Source: Autumnicola sp041679265 (lineage in GTDB: Bacteria > Bacteroidota > Bacteroidia > Flavobacteriales > Flavobacteriaceae). Taken from it: 64,000 nucleotides of DNA. A model generated the notes under the pieces. That model searched no databases. It saw only the letters and a program-made list of their open reading frames with translations, and had not been told where the DNA came from. The position numbers and the translations under genes were made by a program. Positions within the stretch are counted from its first letter, which is position 1; each line of letters begins with the position of its first letter. The stretch covers positions 62,001 through 126,000 of the forward strand of contig NZ_JBGFSM010000002.1 of the NCBI RefSeq assembly GCF_041679265.1, written 5' to 3'. Shown piece after piece: positions 1 to 8,454 of this stretch.

Positions 1-829
1 TTCGGTTATATATAAGGCTCACTTCCCGTGCCGGGACAGGGTCTTCAAACATTTTTAAATTCTCCTTCTCAGATTCCTTTGTTTCCAGGGTATGCAAGTA
101 GGGGAGCAAGGTCATGCCAAGGCCTTCATTCGCCAGTTTTATAAGCGTTTCAAAACTTCCGCTTTCCAGTTGAAAATGGTCATCGCCAAAACCGCGGGAA
201 ACCTTGCAAAGATTAATAATCCCATCCTTAAAACAGTGCCCGTCCTGTAAGAGCAAAATATCATCCAGGTCCAGGTCTTCCACAGTTATTTTATTCTTTT
301 TGTGCAACCTGTGAGAGGCAGGAATATAACCTACGAACGGTTCATAATAAAGCACATTCTCTTTTATTCCTTCCTGTTCCAGCGGGGTGGCAGCAATTGC
401 GGCATCCAGATGTCCTTCTTTTAATTTTTCGATAATGGCCTGGGTGTTCAGCTCTTCAATTTTAAGCTTTACCTTAGGATATTTTTTTATAAAGTTATTA
501 ATGAATAGCGGCAACAAGGTAGGCATAACGGTAGGAATTACCCCAAGCCTGAAAATGCCACCCACATAACCTTTTTGCTGATCTACAATATCCTGTATCC
601 TATCGCTTTCGTTAACAATGTTGCGTGCCTGGTGCACAATTTTCTGGCCGGTTTCAGTAAGCTGGATGGGTTTCTTGGTACGGTCAAAAATTTGCACATC
701 CAGTTCTTCTTCCAGTTTCTGAATTTGCATGCTTAAGGTTGGCTGCGTTACAAAAACCTTTTGTGCGGCTTTTGTAAAATTTTTATGTTCGGCAACCGCC
801 AGAACATAATGGAGCTGGGTTATAGTCAT
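1..829 (-). CDS. oxyR: OxyR-type LysR family peroxide-sensing transcriptional regulator (3' end cut by window edge)
   Basis: The reverse strand reads open from an ATG at 829 to the window edge, giving 276 codons of a family usually about 310 residues long, so about 35 C-terminal residues are missing. The first 60 residues form a LysR winged helix-turn-helix (NFTKAAQKVFVTQPTLSMQI). The effector domain has Cys199 and Cys208 in the segment QDGHCFKDGIINLC, the same residue numbers and spacing as the redox cysteine pair of E. coli OxyR. The protein should therefore sense hydrogen peroxide by forming a disulfide and activate antioxidant genes. The target genes are not visible here. A well-matched promoter lies at 852-884. 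Confidence 0.92.
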   Translation of the reverse strand, partial: MTITQLHYVLAVAEHKNFTKAAQKVFVTQPTLSMQIQKLEEELDVQIFDRTKKPIQLTETGQKIVHQARNIVNESDRIQDIVDQQKGYVGGIFRLGVIPTVMPTLLPLFINNFIKKYPKVKLKIEELNTQAIIEKLKEGHLDAAIAATPLEQEGIKENVLYYEPFVGYIPASHRLHKKNKITVEDLDLDDILLLQDGHCFKDGIINLCKVSRGFGDDHFQLESGSFETLIKLANEGLGMTLLPYLHTLETKESEKENLKMFEDPVPAREVSLIYNR

Positions 830-851
830 AAAAGGTTAAATTTTACAACTA

Positions 852-884
852 CAAAGGTATTGGTTTTTTCTATAGTAACATCAA
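852..884 (-). promoter_or_regulatory. Bacteroidetes-type promoter of oxyR
   Basis: On the reverse strand a perfect -7 element TACCTTTG (852-859) is preceded after 22 bases by TTG (882-884). This fits the flavobacterial consensus TTG-N17-23-TAnnTTTG. The -7 box ends about 22 bases before the oxyR start codon, which leaves a short leader. Confidence 0.55.
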
Positions 885-928
885 ATAATTTATATAGTGG
901 CAGTAGCCTGCCTGCCTTCTCAACAAAT

Positions 929-1351
929 CTAAAATCGAATCTCTATATCTTTAGTGCCTTCATCAAAAACAAATTTGGATTCCTCCCATTGGGGGGGTCC
1001 GTAAGAAAGGGCATTTCCGGAAGTTCCGTAACTTTCCACAGGCATTCCGCTACTGTCAAAATCCATACGTTTGTTGCCGTTTTTATCGTGAAGTGCAATT
1101 ATAGCATATGTTCCTTCAGGCACGTCTTCAAATGTAGCTTTGGCCACGCCGTCTTTTATCTCACTTGTTGCGCTGTAATCAGGATCTGCTTTCATAAAAG
1201 TATCTTCAGTATATAATCCAAAGAGGACTTCTCCTTCATCACTGCTTACATTGCTGATAGTGACCATGATTTTACTATTTTCTTCCTGTTTTTCCTGAGC
1301 GGTTAAAAAATTGAAGAATAAAATTGCTGCCAGTACTGCTAAAGTTTTCAT
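929..1351 (-). CDS. DUF2141 domain protein, exported
   Basis: This 140-residue protein begins with a signal peptide (hydrophobic residues 4-17, cleavage probably after FLTAQ at about 19). The rest matches the DUF2141 pattern: a small beta-rich domain with GEVLFGLYTEDTF, then a turn-rich stretch with FEDVPEGTYAIIALHDKNGN and MDFDSSGMPVESYG. The biochemical role of the family is unknown. It probably sits in the periplasm or outer membrane. It lies just upstream of oxyR on the same strand with 99 bases between them, and oxyR has its own promoter, so they may be transcribed separately. Confidence 0.85.
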   Translation of the reverse strand: MKTLAVLAAILFFNFLTAQEKQEENSKIMVTISNVSSDEGEVLFGLYTEDTFMKADPDYSATSEIKDGVAKATFEDVPEGTYAIIALHDKNGNKRMDFDSSGMPVESYGTSGNALSYGPPQWEESKFVFDEGTKDIEIRF

Positions 1352-1376
1352 AGTTATCTGTTTTTAGTTATTACTT

Positions 1377-1384
1377 CAAATATA
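1377..1384 (-). promoter_or_regulatory. Candidate -7 promoter element for the DUF2141 gene
   Basis: The reverse strand carries TATATTTG, a perfect TAnnTTTG match, 25 bases before the ATG. A TTG lies upstream at 1400-1402 with a 15-base spacer, slightly shorter than the usual 17-23, so the upstream element is uncertain. Confidence 0.35.
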
Positions 1385-1453
1385 TCCTGAAGTTTTAACC
1401 AAATAGATAATGTTTTACTGAACCGTAGAATTTTAGTGCTGAGTTGTAAAGGC

Positions 1454-2785
1454 CTAAAGCAATCCCCTTGCTTTAACCTCCAGGTATTTGTTTATAGTAT
1501 TCATGCTAAGGTCTTCGGGTTTGGTAAGCAGTGTTTGTATCCCGTGGCGTTGCAGTTCTTTGGCCATCTTCATCTTATCATAATAAAACTGTTCGGCTAT
1601 AGTCTGGTGAGCACTTGCCGGAACAGAATCTGCTTCAGCATCTATGAGTCTTTGAAGCGCGGTGTTTTCAAAAAAGATCACTACTAAAACATGTTTTCTG
1701 GCCAGTGCTTTTAAATAAGGGAGCTGTCTTTGCAATCCCGAAATATGCTCAAAGTTAGTATAGAGCATGAGTAAACTGCGGTGATAGAGGTGTTTGTTTA
1801 TGTTGGCATATAAGAGGCCGTAATCGGAATCCCAATAGCCGGTTTTAATATTGTACAATGCTTCCAGGATCTGGTTGAGCTGGCTGAATTTTGAGCTGGC
1901 AGCCAGTACATATTCCATTTTGTTTGAAAAGCTTAAAAGTCCCACCTTATCTTTTTTCTTCAGGGCCACGTTGGAAAACGCAAGAGCACTGTTAATGGCG
2001 TAATCTAGAAGACTTAGCCCGTTAAAAGGCATTTTCATAACCCTGCCCGTATCTATTATAGAATAAACAGGCTGTGCTTTTTCATCCTGAAACTGGTTTA
2101 CCATCAGGTTTCCCTGTTTAGCAGTCGCTTTCCAGTTAATGGTGCGCACATCATCCCCGTTTACATATTCCTTTATCTGCTCAAACTCCATAGTATGCCC
2201 AATCCTGCGGATCTTCTTAATTCCCGGCTGGACAATTTTATTATCTATGGCCAGAAAATCCAGTTTTTTCATTTGGATAAAGGAAGGATAAACCTTAACC
2301 ATTTGGTCTTTATCAAAAACCTTGCGTTTTTTAACCAGTTTAAGCTGAGTGGAAGCGTAAATATTCAGTTTTCCAAAGATATATTCGCCGCGATGTAATG
2401 GTATAACCAGGTATTCGAAAACATGGTTTCCTTTTGCGGAAATTTGAAATTTCTTAAGGAAATCCCTTTTCTGAAACTGCACAGGCAACTCGTCTATCAC
2501 CTCGCAATAAACATTAAAATTATAATTATTCTGAAGTTTTAAAACCACCGGATTCTCATCAGAATTTGAAAATTTTTCCGGTAAATTTCTTTCTGCGGTT
2601 ACACCTGTGTTTTTAAATAGGGTAACGGTATCCAGCAGAAGCAAGAGAAGGAGTAGCACACTTAAGATCCAGGCGATAGAATAGAGGAACTCAAACCAGT
2701 ACGAAAAAAGGAAAATTACGGCAATGCTGAAGAGCGCCACAAAAACCCTTTGGGTAAAATATAAAGATTTGAGGAAGTTAACCAC
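1454..2785 (-). CDS. DUF58 domain-containing membrane protein (vWA-like)
   Basis: The protein has 443 residues. Two hydrophobic segments lie near the N-terminus (about 12-30 and 33-52), followed by a long cytoplasmic part with the DUF58 signature around residues 195-240 (EFEQIKEYVNGDDVRTINWKA). After it comes a von Willebrand A-like fold beginning VYSIIDTGRVMKMP. The metal-binding DxSxS motif of vWA domains is degenerate here (DTGRV). DUF58 proteins are usual partners of MoxR ATPases, and this gene directly follows moxR, with the moxR stop codon adjoining its start. It is the last gene of the six-gene operon. A chaperone-adaptor role at the membrane is inferred from that pairing. Confidence 0.88.
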   Translation of the reverse strand: MVNFLKSLYFTQRVFVALFSIAVIFLFSYWFEFLYSIAWILSVLLLLLLLLDTVTLFKNTGVTAERNLPEKFSNSDENPVVLKLQNNYNFNVYCEVIDELPVQFQKRDFLKKFQISAKGNHVFEYLVIPLHRGEYIFGKLNIYASTQLKLVKKRKVFDKDQMVKVYPSFIQMKKLDFLAIDNKIVQPGIKKIRRIGHTMEFEQIKEYVNGDDVRTINWKATAKQGNLMVNQFQDEKAQPVYSIIDTGRVMKMPFNGLSLLDYAINSALAFSNVALKKKDKVGLLSFSNKMEYVLAASSKFSQLNQILEALYNIKTGYWDSDYGLLYANINKHLYHRSLLMLYTNFEHISGLQRQLPYLKALARKHVLVVIFFENTALQRLIDAEADSVPASAHQTIAEQFYYDKMKMAKELQRHGIQTLLTKPEDLSMNTINKYLEVKARGLL

Positions 2786-3802
2786 TTATCTAGGGATTTC
2801 TACAGATTGGCTTATCATCTCAAGAACATTTTTGGCAGTCATGCCCTCCATCTCCCTGTCTGGGGAAAGAATAATCCTGTGCCCAAGTACCGGATTGAGT
2901 GCACGTTTAATATCTTCAGGAATTACAAAATCCCGGCCGTTAATAGCAGCAAAGGCTTTGGAGGCATTCATAACAGCAATAGAGGCCCGTGGGGAGGCAC
3001 CAAGGTACAAATGCGGGTGTTGTCGTGTTTTTCCAACCAGCTGGGCGATATAATTAAGCAGTTTTTCTTCAATTATAATCTCATGAATCTGCCTCTTTAA
3101 ATCCTGCAGTTTTTCAGGATTTAAAACCGGTTCAATATGGGCTTCAGGCAATTTCCCTTTTCTTTCGTGGTGGGATTGTAAAATTTTAACTTCATCTTCC
3201 ATAGTGGGATAGCCAACTTCAATTTTAAATAGGAACCTGTCCAGCTGTGCCTCGGGGAGGGCATAAGTGCCTTCCTGTTCTATTGGGTTTTGTGTGGCCA
3301 GAACCATAAATGGAGCTTCCATAATATGTTGTTTCCCATCTATGGTAATTTGCCGTTCTTCCATTACCTCAAAAAGGGCGGCCTGGGTCTTGGCTGGTGC
3401 CCGGTTTATTTCATCTATCAGGATAAGGTTTGAGAATACTGGCCCGGGTTTAAATTCAAATTCTGAAGTCTTCATGTTCAGTACAGAGGTTCCCAATACA
3501 TCACTTGGCATAAGATCTGGGGTAAACTGTATCCTGCTGAAACCCGTGTGCAGGCTTTTCGCAAAAAGTTTGGCCGTAACTGTTTTGGCTACTCCGGGAA
3601 CCCCTTCAATAAGCACATGGCCATTAGAAAGTAAACCTACAATAAGCAGTTCTACAAATTCTTCCTGGCCAACAATTACCTTTGCGAGTTGTTCTTTGAG
3701 TTTATCCACAGAAATTTTAAGATCTTCCAATGGAACACGGCTGTTAAAATTGAGCTCTTCATTTTGTAAATTATTTTCAGGCGGTATCTGTTCGTTTTCC
3801 AT
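2786..3802 (-). CDS. MoxR family AAA+ ATPase
   Basis: The protein has 338 residues, normal for MoxR ATPases. The Walker A motif GVPGVAKT is at about 67-74, Walker B LILIDEIN at about 126-133, and sensor 1 follows in VLATQNPIEQEGTYALPEAQ. The C-terminal lid contains GASPRASIAVMNASKAFA. MoxR proteins act as ATP-driven chaperones that mature or activate partner proteins, often with vWA-domain partners. The start lies 26 bases inside the end of the DUF4350 gene, and the DUF58 gene follows without a gap, so translation is probably coupled. The substrate of this system is not known. Confidence 0.95.
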   Translation of the reverse strand: MENEQIPPENNLQNEELNFNSRVPLEDLKISVDKLKEQLAKVIVGQEEFVELLIVGLLSNGHVLIEGVPGVAKTVTAKLFAKSLHTGFSRIQFTPDLMPSDVLGTSVLNMKTSEFEFKPGPVFSNLILIDEINRAPAKTQAALFEVMEERQITIDGKQHIMEAPFMVLATQNPIEQEGTYALPEAQLDRFLFKIEVGYPTMEDEVKILQSHHERKGKLPEAHIEPVLNPEKLQDLKRQIHEIIIEEKLLNYIAQLVGKTRQHPHLYLGASPRASIAVMNASKAFAAINGRDFVIPEDIKRALNPVLGHRIILSPDREMEGMTAKNVLEMISQSVEIPR

Positions 3803-5006
3803 TTTTCTGTACTTTAAAATTGTTGATCTCCCGGCTTAGCTGAAGAAATTCATCCTTGGTAACCTGTTTTCTATTTTTTAACAGGTTGATCTTCTTAAAT
3901 AAGTTGTGAGCATCTTCCGGCTCTTTTTCTGCTCTGGAAGCCAGGTCTCTGCAAAATTTATCATTAATCTCCTGAGTGGAAAGGCGATAATTGAGCCGGA
4001 TATATTCTAAAAATAAATCAATTTTTTTATCTGTTAGCTCTTTATATTTCTTTTGCTCAAGATAAAGGTCTGCAACGGTTTGAGCATACTCATAAGTTTG
4101 ATTTTTTAGTGCTTGTACCACCGGTATGGGCCGCTGTTTTCTTTTGCCTTCAAAAACTATGAAGAGTATCCCGGCAATAATTGCAAAATAATAAGCCCAT
4201 TTAAGCGATCTGTTGCTTAACAAGATATAAAGCGGGGAAGAATAAAAAGTTTTGCCAGATTTATAATAGGCATCCCATAATATTTTACCGCCGGGGTTTA
4301 GGTAAGACAAAACCCTCTCAGCATATTCATAATTATTATCTAATAATAAAAAGTAATTGCTAAAGGCCTGCGGATTTGTGTGCAGTAAAAATGTCCCATC
4401 TCCATAGGGCACTTTTATAAAATTAATCTTTTGGTCTTTAGGATCAGGATCGTCTTCAAGGCTTGCTGTTCCCAATACAACGTGATTTGCAGTGTCTATT
4501 TTGCTGAAGAAGATCGCGTCTATATTATGATTTAATTTATAAGCAGTTTTATTTTTAAGCTCAGGATTTACCAGATTAAAACGAGGGGCTGAAGAAAAAT
4601 CTTTTTCGCTCATAAATTCGCTGGTCTCAATTTGCAGGGTATCCAGTAAATTTAGACTTAGATAATTAGCAGACAGGAAGGCAGAATTTCCCTTTTTTAC
4701 CCATTCCAGCAAATCCTCCAGCTCCGCATCGTCTAAAGCGATATAATGGTTCAGGAAAAAATAGGTGCCGCCGGGGACACTATCCTGCTGAAAAAATTCA
4801 TAAGGCGGGATGCTTATTTTCTCAATTTCTGCAGATTTGCTGTTTTTCCAGCTTTCAAAAAAAACGTAGCTTCCCAGAGGGATCTTATCTTTGGCAGTAT
4901 AGCTAGGGGTCCAGTTAACAGGCTCCGGCTCGCTGGCTTCCAGGTAGGTAAGCGCAAGGACAAGCAGTATAAAGGCGGCAAATGTTATTTTAAAGGTGTT
5001 ATTCAT
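3777..5006 (-). CDS. DUF4350 domain-containing membrane protein
   Basis: The 409-residue protein starts with a membrane anchor or signal (about residues 6-24). An extracytoplasmic domain follows, recognisable as DUF4350 (KIPLGSYVFFESWKNS, then LLEWVKKGNSAFLSANYLSL and YGDGTFLLHTNPQAFSNY). A second transmembrane segment lies at about 270-287, ahead of a basic cytoplasmic C-terminal helical region. DUF4350 resembles the glutamine-amidotransferase-like fold but I see no catalytic triad. It overlaps its upstream neighbour by 8 bases and moxR by 26 bases, as expected for subunits of one membrane complex. Confidence 0.82.
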   Translation of the reverse strand: MNNTFKITFAAFILLVLALTYLEASEPEPVNWTPSYTAKDKIPLGSYVFFESWKNSKSAEIEKISIPPYEFFQQDSVPGGTYFFLNHYIALDDAELEDLLEWVKKGNSAFLSANYLSLNLLDTLQIETSEFMSEKDFSSAPRFNLVNPELKNKTAYKLNHNIDAIFFSKIDTANHVVLGTASLEDDPDPKDQKINFIKVPYGDGTFLLHTNPQAFSNYFLLLDNNYEYAERVLSYLNPGGKILWDAYYKSGKTFYSSPLYILLSNRSLKWAYYFAIIAGILFIVFEGKRKQRPIPVVQALKNQTYEYAQTVADLYLEQKKYKELTDKKIDLFLEYIRLNYRLSTQEINDKFCRDLASRAEKEPEDAHNLFKKINLLKNRKQVTKDEFLQLSREINNFKVQKNGKRTDTA

Positions 5007-5763
5007 TGGCCGGATTTTTCAGGAGATGATCCATTTGAGAAAAACCCTTTTCAGCTAAGTGAAATTCATTTTCCGAAACCTTAAAATCCCCATACCATAT
5101 ATACTCGTAAAGCCTGGTAATCTTGCGGAATTGCTGTTTTACCGCTTCCGCAGAAATTTCAGCAGTGTAATCTTCATTGGTTTTTTGAAACTGGTAGGAA
5201 ATTAATCCCATAGCATCCAGTTTTTTTAAATTATACAGGTAATAATACCTTACTGCCAATCGATATTGGTGGTTTTCTATGGCTTCTTCTATAAGGTGAC
5301 TTATATCTTTGGATTGTATAATTTCTTCTTCTTCAGATAAAAAAACCTTTGGTTCTGCAGGAGTTTCCAGTAGCGAACTTCCTGGATCCAGTTTGGTGAT
5401 GAGCCAGAAAATAAATCCCAAAACCGCTACCAGGATCACATAGGGAAGAATGGTGATAAAAAATTGCAAAATTCCGCCGGGAGTATAATCGCCAAAAAGC
5501 CATTCCAGGAACTGGTTGTATTTTAAGTCCAGCCATTTTTTAAACCGGCTCCACCAGGAATCTTTTTCAGTTTGGTTTAAATAATCAAATTCCGGCTGCT
5601 CCCTATATTCTTTAATCTGTTCCTTATTAAAAGATGCTTTTTGAAGTGCTGGAGATTGGTCATACTTAATTTCAGCAATAGAGTCACGGGCAGTCTCCTG
5701 TTGCGGAAGAGCTTTTCCGCAGCAGAAAAAAGTAAATAAAATTGCTAACATAAACCTGTACAT
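4999..5763 (-). CDS. DUF4129 domain-containing membrane protein
   Basis: The protein has 254 residues, with an N-terminal signal sequence (about 1-20), a periplasmic segment, one strong transmembrane helix (about 98-120) and a C-terminal cytoplasmic domain. That domain has the DUF4129 hallmark IENHQYRLAVRYYYLYNLKK and a late YIWYGDFKVSENEF. Such domains are regularly encoded beside MoxR, DUF58 and DUF4350 genes. The ATG shares its first base with the preceding stop codon (TAATG at 5761-5765 read in reverse), which points to translational coupling. Confidence 0.82.
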   Translation of the reverse strand: MYRFMLAILFTFFCCGKALPQQETARDSIAEIKYDQSPALQKASFNKEQIKEYREQPEFDYLNQTEKDSWWSRFKKWLDLKYNQFLEWLFGDYTPGGILQFFITILPYVILVAVLGFIFWLITKLDPGSSLLETPAEPKVFLSEEEEIIQSKDISHLIEEAIENHQYRLAVRYYYLYNLKKLDAMGLISYQFQKTNEDYTAEISAEAVKQQFRKITRLYEYIWYGDFKVSENEFHLAEKGFSQMDHLLKNPANE

Positions 5764-6623
5764 TATTCGCGTTTGCCGAGGTTTTCTATAGATTCAAAAG
5801 TTCCCGTAAAGTTTTGTCTTTCATTTAAATTGAAATAGATAAAGGAAAGCCCTAGCGGAAGAATGGAATATAACATATATTGAAATATAGAAGCGATTAT
5901 GGAAAGTAGCATGTACACCCAATCAAAAACCCCGGTAATATCTGCTGCAGAATTTTCCTGGAATACCGTAAACATCTTAATGATGGTATAGATAAGCAGG
6001 GGAATTTGAAATATAAAACTAATCACATAGATAAGCAAAACAATTACAAAAATGGTGAAAAAGGTAATCCACCAGTTATTTCTTATCATTTGAAAAGCTT
6101 CTGAAATACTTTCGGTAATACTGGTCCCCCTAAAAACAAGAATTGCGGCACTAAGGCTTAGGGGCACGCTTATGTATATTCCTGGAATTAACAAAAGCAT
6201 AAGTCCGGCTAAAGTTAATACCCAAACGACCAACTGGAGGCCAATGAGACTTCCCAGGTCCTTTTTTATACCTTGCCCTATCTCTTCCTGTTTCACCTGC
6301 CCATTATTGGCAATGTAGGATTTTACATAATGTAGTACGGTTCCACTCAAAACAGCGGAATACAATAATACCGATATCCCCAGAACAAAAATGGAGATAA
6401 GTACTTCTCCTTCATTAAGAACACCGGCATTTAAAACCGAGCTGCCTACAGTAGAATACATATAGTAGCTTAAGGCTGCAATAAGCAGGATAAAGGCCGG
6501 AGTGACAAATTTAAAGAAGCTGGCGAAAAAAGTTTTGTAATTTTCCCGAAGAAATCTAAAGAGTACACTTATAATATCCCCTAATTCCCGCTGTTGTTTA
6601 AACCTGATATAATTGCTGTTCAT
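5763..6623 (-). CDS. Multi-pass membrane protein of the MoxR operon
   Basis: This 286-residue protein has a short cytoplasmic N-terminus (FKQQRELGDIISVLFRFLRE) and about six hydrophobic segments (near 35-55, 78-100, 130-150, 155-172, 192-220 and 245-268). The layout resembles membrane domains annotated as glycerophosphodiester phosphodiesterase membrane domain-like or DUF7544-like. It has no catalytic motif, so it is probably a structural or transport component. It overlaps the SpoIIM-like gene by 26 bases and is joined to the DUF4129 gene by TAATG. The function is unknown. Confidence 0.7.
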   Translation of the reverse strand: MNSNYIRFKQQRELGDIISVLFRFLRENYKTFFASFFKFVTPAFILLIAALSYYMYSTVGSSVLNAGVLNEGEVLISIFVLGISVLLYSAVLSGTVLHYVKSYIANNGQVKQEEIGQGIKKDLGSLIGLQLVVWVLTLAGLMLLLIPGIYISVPLSLSAAILVFRGTSITESISEAFQMIRNNWWITFFTIFVIVLLIYVISFIFQIPLLIYTIIKMFTVFQENSAADITGVFDWVYMLLSIIASIFQYMLYSILPLGLSFIYFNLNERQNFTGTFESIENLGKRE

Positions 6624-7581
6624 GGCTGGATTTTTTATGATGAAGGTAAATTGGATATAAAACGTAATAAAACAGGATCAGGCACAAAGAAAGCAAAATA
6701 ATTAATATAGCAAGCCAGTCCGGCATGTGGGTTTGCCTGGTCACAAAACCTTCCAGGAAGCCGGCGATAATAAAAAAAGGAATGGTACTAATGACGATTT
6801 TTAAGCCATTTTTGATTCCTGAAGTAAAAGAACGAAGGCGGGAATAGGTTCCCGGAAATAATATACTTTTTCCCACTACCAGGCCCGCACAACCCGCCAC
6901 GATGATCACAGAAATCTCTATGGTCCCATGGATCCAGATGGTCCTGGCAGATTCCCAAAGCAGGCCTTTCGCATAAAAGAAATATTGAAAAGAGCCCAGC
7001 ATCACCGCATTCTGCATCAGGATAAAGGCAGTGCCCAAACCGGCAAGAATGCCCAGGGTAAAAGCAAAGAGCCCCACCCTTATATTATTAATGGTGATCC
7101 CCAGGAACATATCTGTTTCAGCAGCCTGCTTATAAACAGCCATGGGATCATTATTGGCAATATTTTCAAGAGTCATATTTACGTAAGCATCGCCAAGAAT
7201 TCCCCGTACAAAGGCGCCGTCACTTGCTGCGGAAAAAGCGCCGATCACTGCAAATAGTGCAAAAATAAGAAAACTTAACAGCAATTGTTTTTGATGATAA
7301 TAAAAGAAAAGCGGAAATTCTTCTGTAAAGAAGTTTAAGAACCTGTTCTTAGGCTCCTTCTTGTTCTTATACATTTTCTGGTGTGCGGCAGAAGCGATTT
7401 CATTCAGAAAAAGTACAGTATTGCTTTGCGGATAAAAAGTTTGGGCATAGCTTAAATCATCGCTTACTTCTATATAAATAGCAGAAAGTTGCTCCGGGGG
7501 AATGGCATTTTTATTTTGAAGGAGGCTTTCGAACTTCAACCATTTATCCTTATTTTGCTTCACAAAGGCGGCCTCGCGCAT
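6598..7581 (-). CDS. Stage II sporulation protein M (SpoIIM)-like integral membrane protein
   Basis: The 327-residue protein has a cytoplasmic helical N-terminus (MREAAFVKQNKDKWLKFESL) typical of the SpoIIM-like family in Bacteroidota. About five transmembrane helices follow, with conserved loops such as NNIRVGLFAFTLGILAGLGT and IWIHGTIEISVIIVAGCAGL. In Firmicutes SpoIIM is part of the engulfment complex. Here there is no other sporulation gene, so the name reflects fold only. It is the first gene of the operon; the divergent RDD gene starts 34 bases away. RDD and SpoIIM genes being neighbours is a common arrangement and suggests one membrane system. Confidence 0.88.
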   Translation of the reverse strand: MREAAFVKQNKDKWLKFESLLQNKNAIPPEQLSAIYIEVSDDLSYAQTFYPQSNTVLFLNEIASAAHQKMYKNKKEPKNRFLNFFTEEFPLFFYYHQKQLLLSFLIFALFAVIGAFSAASDGAFVRGILGDAYVNMTLENIANNDPMAVYKQAAETDMFLGITINNIRVGLFAFTLGILAGLGTAFILMQNAVMLGSFQYFFYAKGLLWESARTIWIHGTIEISVIIVAGCAGLVVGKSILFPGTYSRLRSFTSGIKNGLKIVISTIPFFIIAGFLEGFVTRQTHMPDWLAILIILLSLCLILFYYVLYPIYLHHKKSSHEQQLYQV

Positions 7582-7615
7582 GTTTTTTTAATTAGGACTC
7601 AAAGTAACATATTTA

Positions 7616-8329
7616 ATGGATAATTTTCAAATAGAAACTGCTCAAAATATAAGTATAAAACAGAAAGTGGCTGGAGTTGGAGATCGCATTGTGGCCTTTA
7701 TTATAGACAGTTTTATTTTGGTGCTTTATGGGATCTTTATGGGGCTCATTATTGCGGGAACTTCTTTAGACCGAGGAGGAGATATGATGTATTACCTGGT
7801 GCTGGGACTGCCTGTTTTTTTATATTATCTGCTTTGGGAAACTTTCTGGAACGGGCAAACGCCGGGAAAAGCTGCAATGCAGATACGTGTGGTAATGCAG
7901 GACGGTTCCAGGCCTTCTTTTGCAAATTATCTCATCCGCTGGCTGTTACGTTTTGTAGATATTAGCCTTACCAGTGGGGCAGTGGCGGTGGTGGTTATTC
8001 TGCTTAATGGCAAAGGGCAGCGCCTGGGAGATATTGCCGCAAAGACCACGGTAATTTCTGAAAAGCGCCAGGTAAGTATTGGCAATACCCTGGCGGTTGA
8101 CCTGCCGCAGGATTATATTCCTAAATATCCCCAGGTGACGGTTTTAAAAGATGCTGATATCCAGGAGATCAAAGGGATTTTTAGAAAAGCTAAAATTAAT
8201 GGTAACCACCATATTATTCTTAGCCTGGCTAAAAAAGTGTCTGATCTTTTGGAGGTGGAATTTGAAGAAAATCCCATGGACTTTTTAAACCGGGTGATTT
8301 CAGATTATAATTATTATACGCAACAGTAA
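7616..8329 (+). CDS. RDD family membrane protein
   Basis: The protein has 237 residues. The N-terminal RDD domain shows VGDRIVAFIIDSFILV (the conserved R and D), then WETFWNGQTPGKAAMQIRVV and RWLLRFVDI, with three to four transmembrane helices. A soluble C-terminal tail of about 100 residues follows from about residue 135. RDD proteins are small membrane proteins, in some cases linked to ion transport, but often unassigned. The divergent position next to the SpoIIM-MoxR operon suggests co-regulation from the 34-base shared intergenic region. Confidence 0.9.
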   Translation: MDNFQIETAQNISIKQKVAGVGDRIVAFIIDSFILVLYGIFMGLIIAGTSLDRGGDMMYYLVLGLPVFLYYLLWETFWNGQTPGKAAMQIRVVMQDGSRPSFANYLIRWLLRFVDISLTSGAVAVVVILLNGKGQRLGDIAAKTTVISEKRQVSIGNTLAVDLPQDYIPKYPQVTVLKDADIQEIKGIFRKAKINGNHHIILSLAKKVSDLLEVEFEENPMDFLNRVISDYNYYTQQ

Positions 8330-8400
8330 AGATGTGATTGCTACGCTTACTTACACTTCGCTTGTAATGTATTGAAGATCATTGTTTTGTCAAGGTAAAT

Positions 8401-8451
8401 GGCTGATTAGCGCTGCAGCCGCGTCATGGAGAGACGGCAGCTAAATCAGCC
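8401..8451. terminator. Large imperfect inverted repeat between convergent genes
   Basis: GGCTGATT at 8401-8408 pairs with AATCAGCC at 8444-8451, and the interior carries further complementarity (AGC/GCT and GCCG/CGGC). The structure lies between the converging RDD and cyclophilin genes, where a two-way terminator is expected. It has no T-tract on either side, so termination is inferred only from position. Confidence 0.4.
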
Positions 8452-8454
8452 TAA

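Noticed and set aside
761..1216. Forward-strand open frame of about 150 codons across the oxyR/DUF2141 junction
   Set aside because: It lies opposite the start of oxyR and the end of a signal-peptide-bearing DUF2141 gene, and its translation has no domain pattern.
6598..7581. SpoIIM-like gene as a sign of sporulation
   Set aside because: No other sporulation gene is present, and this family is common in non-sporulating Bacteroidota next to RDD and MoxR genes.
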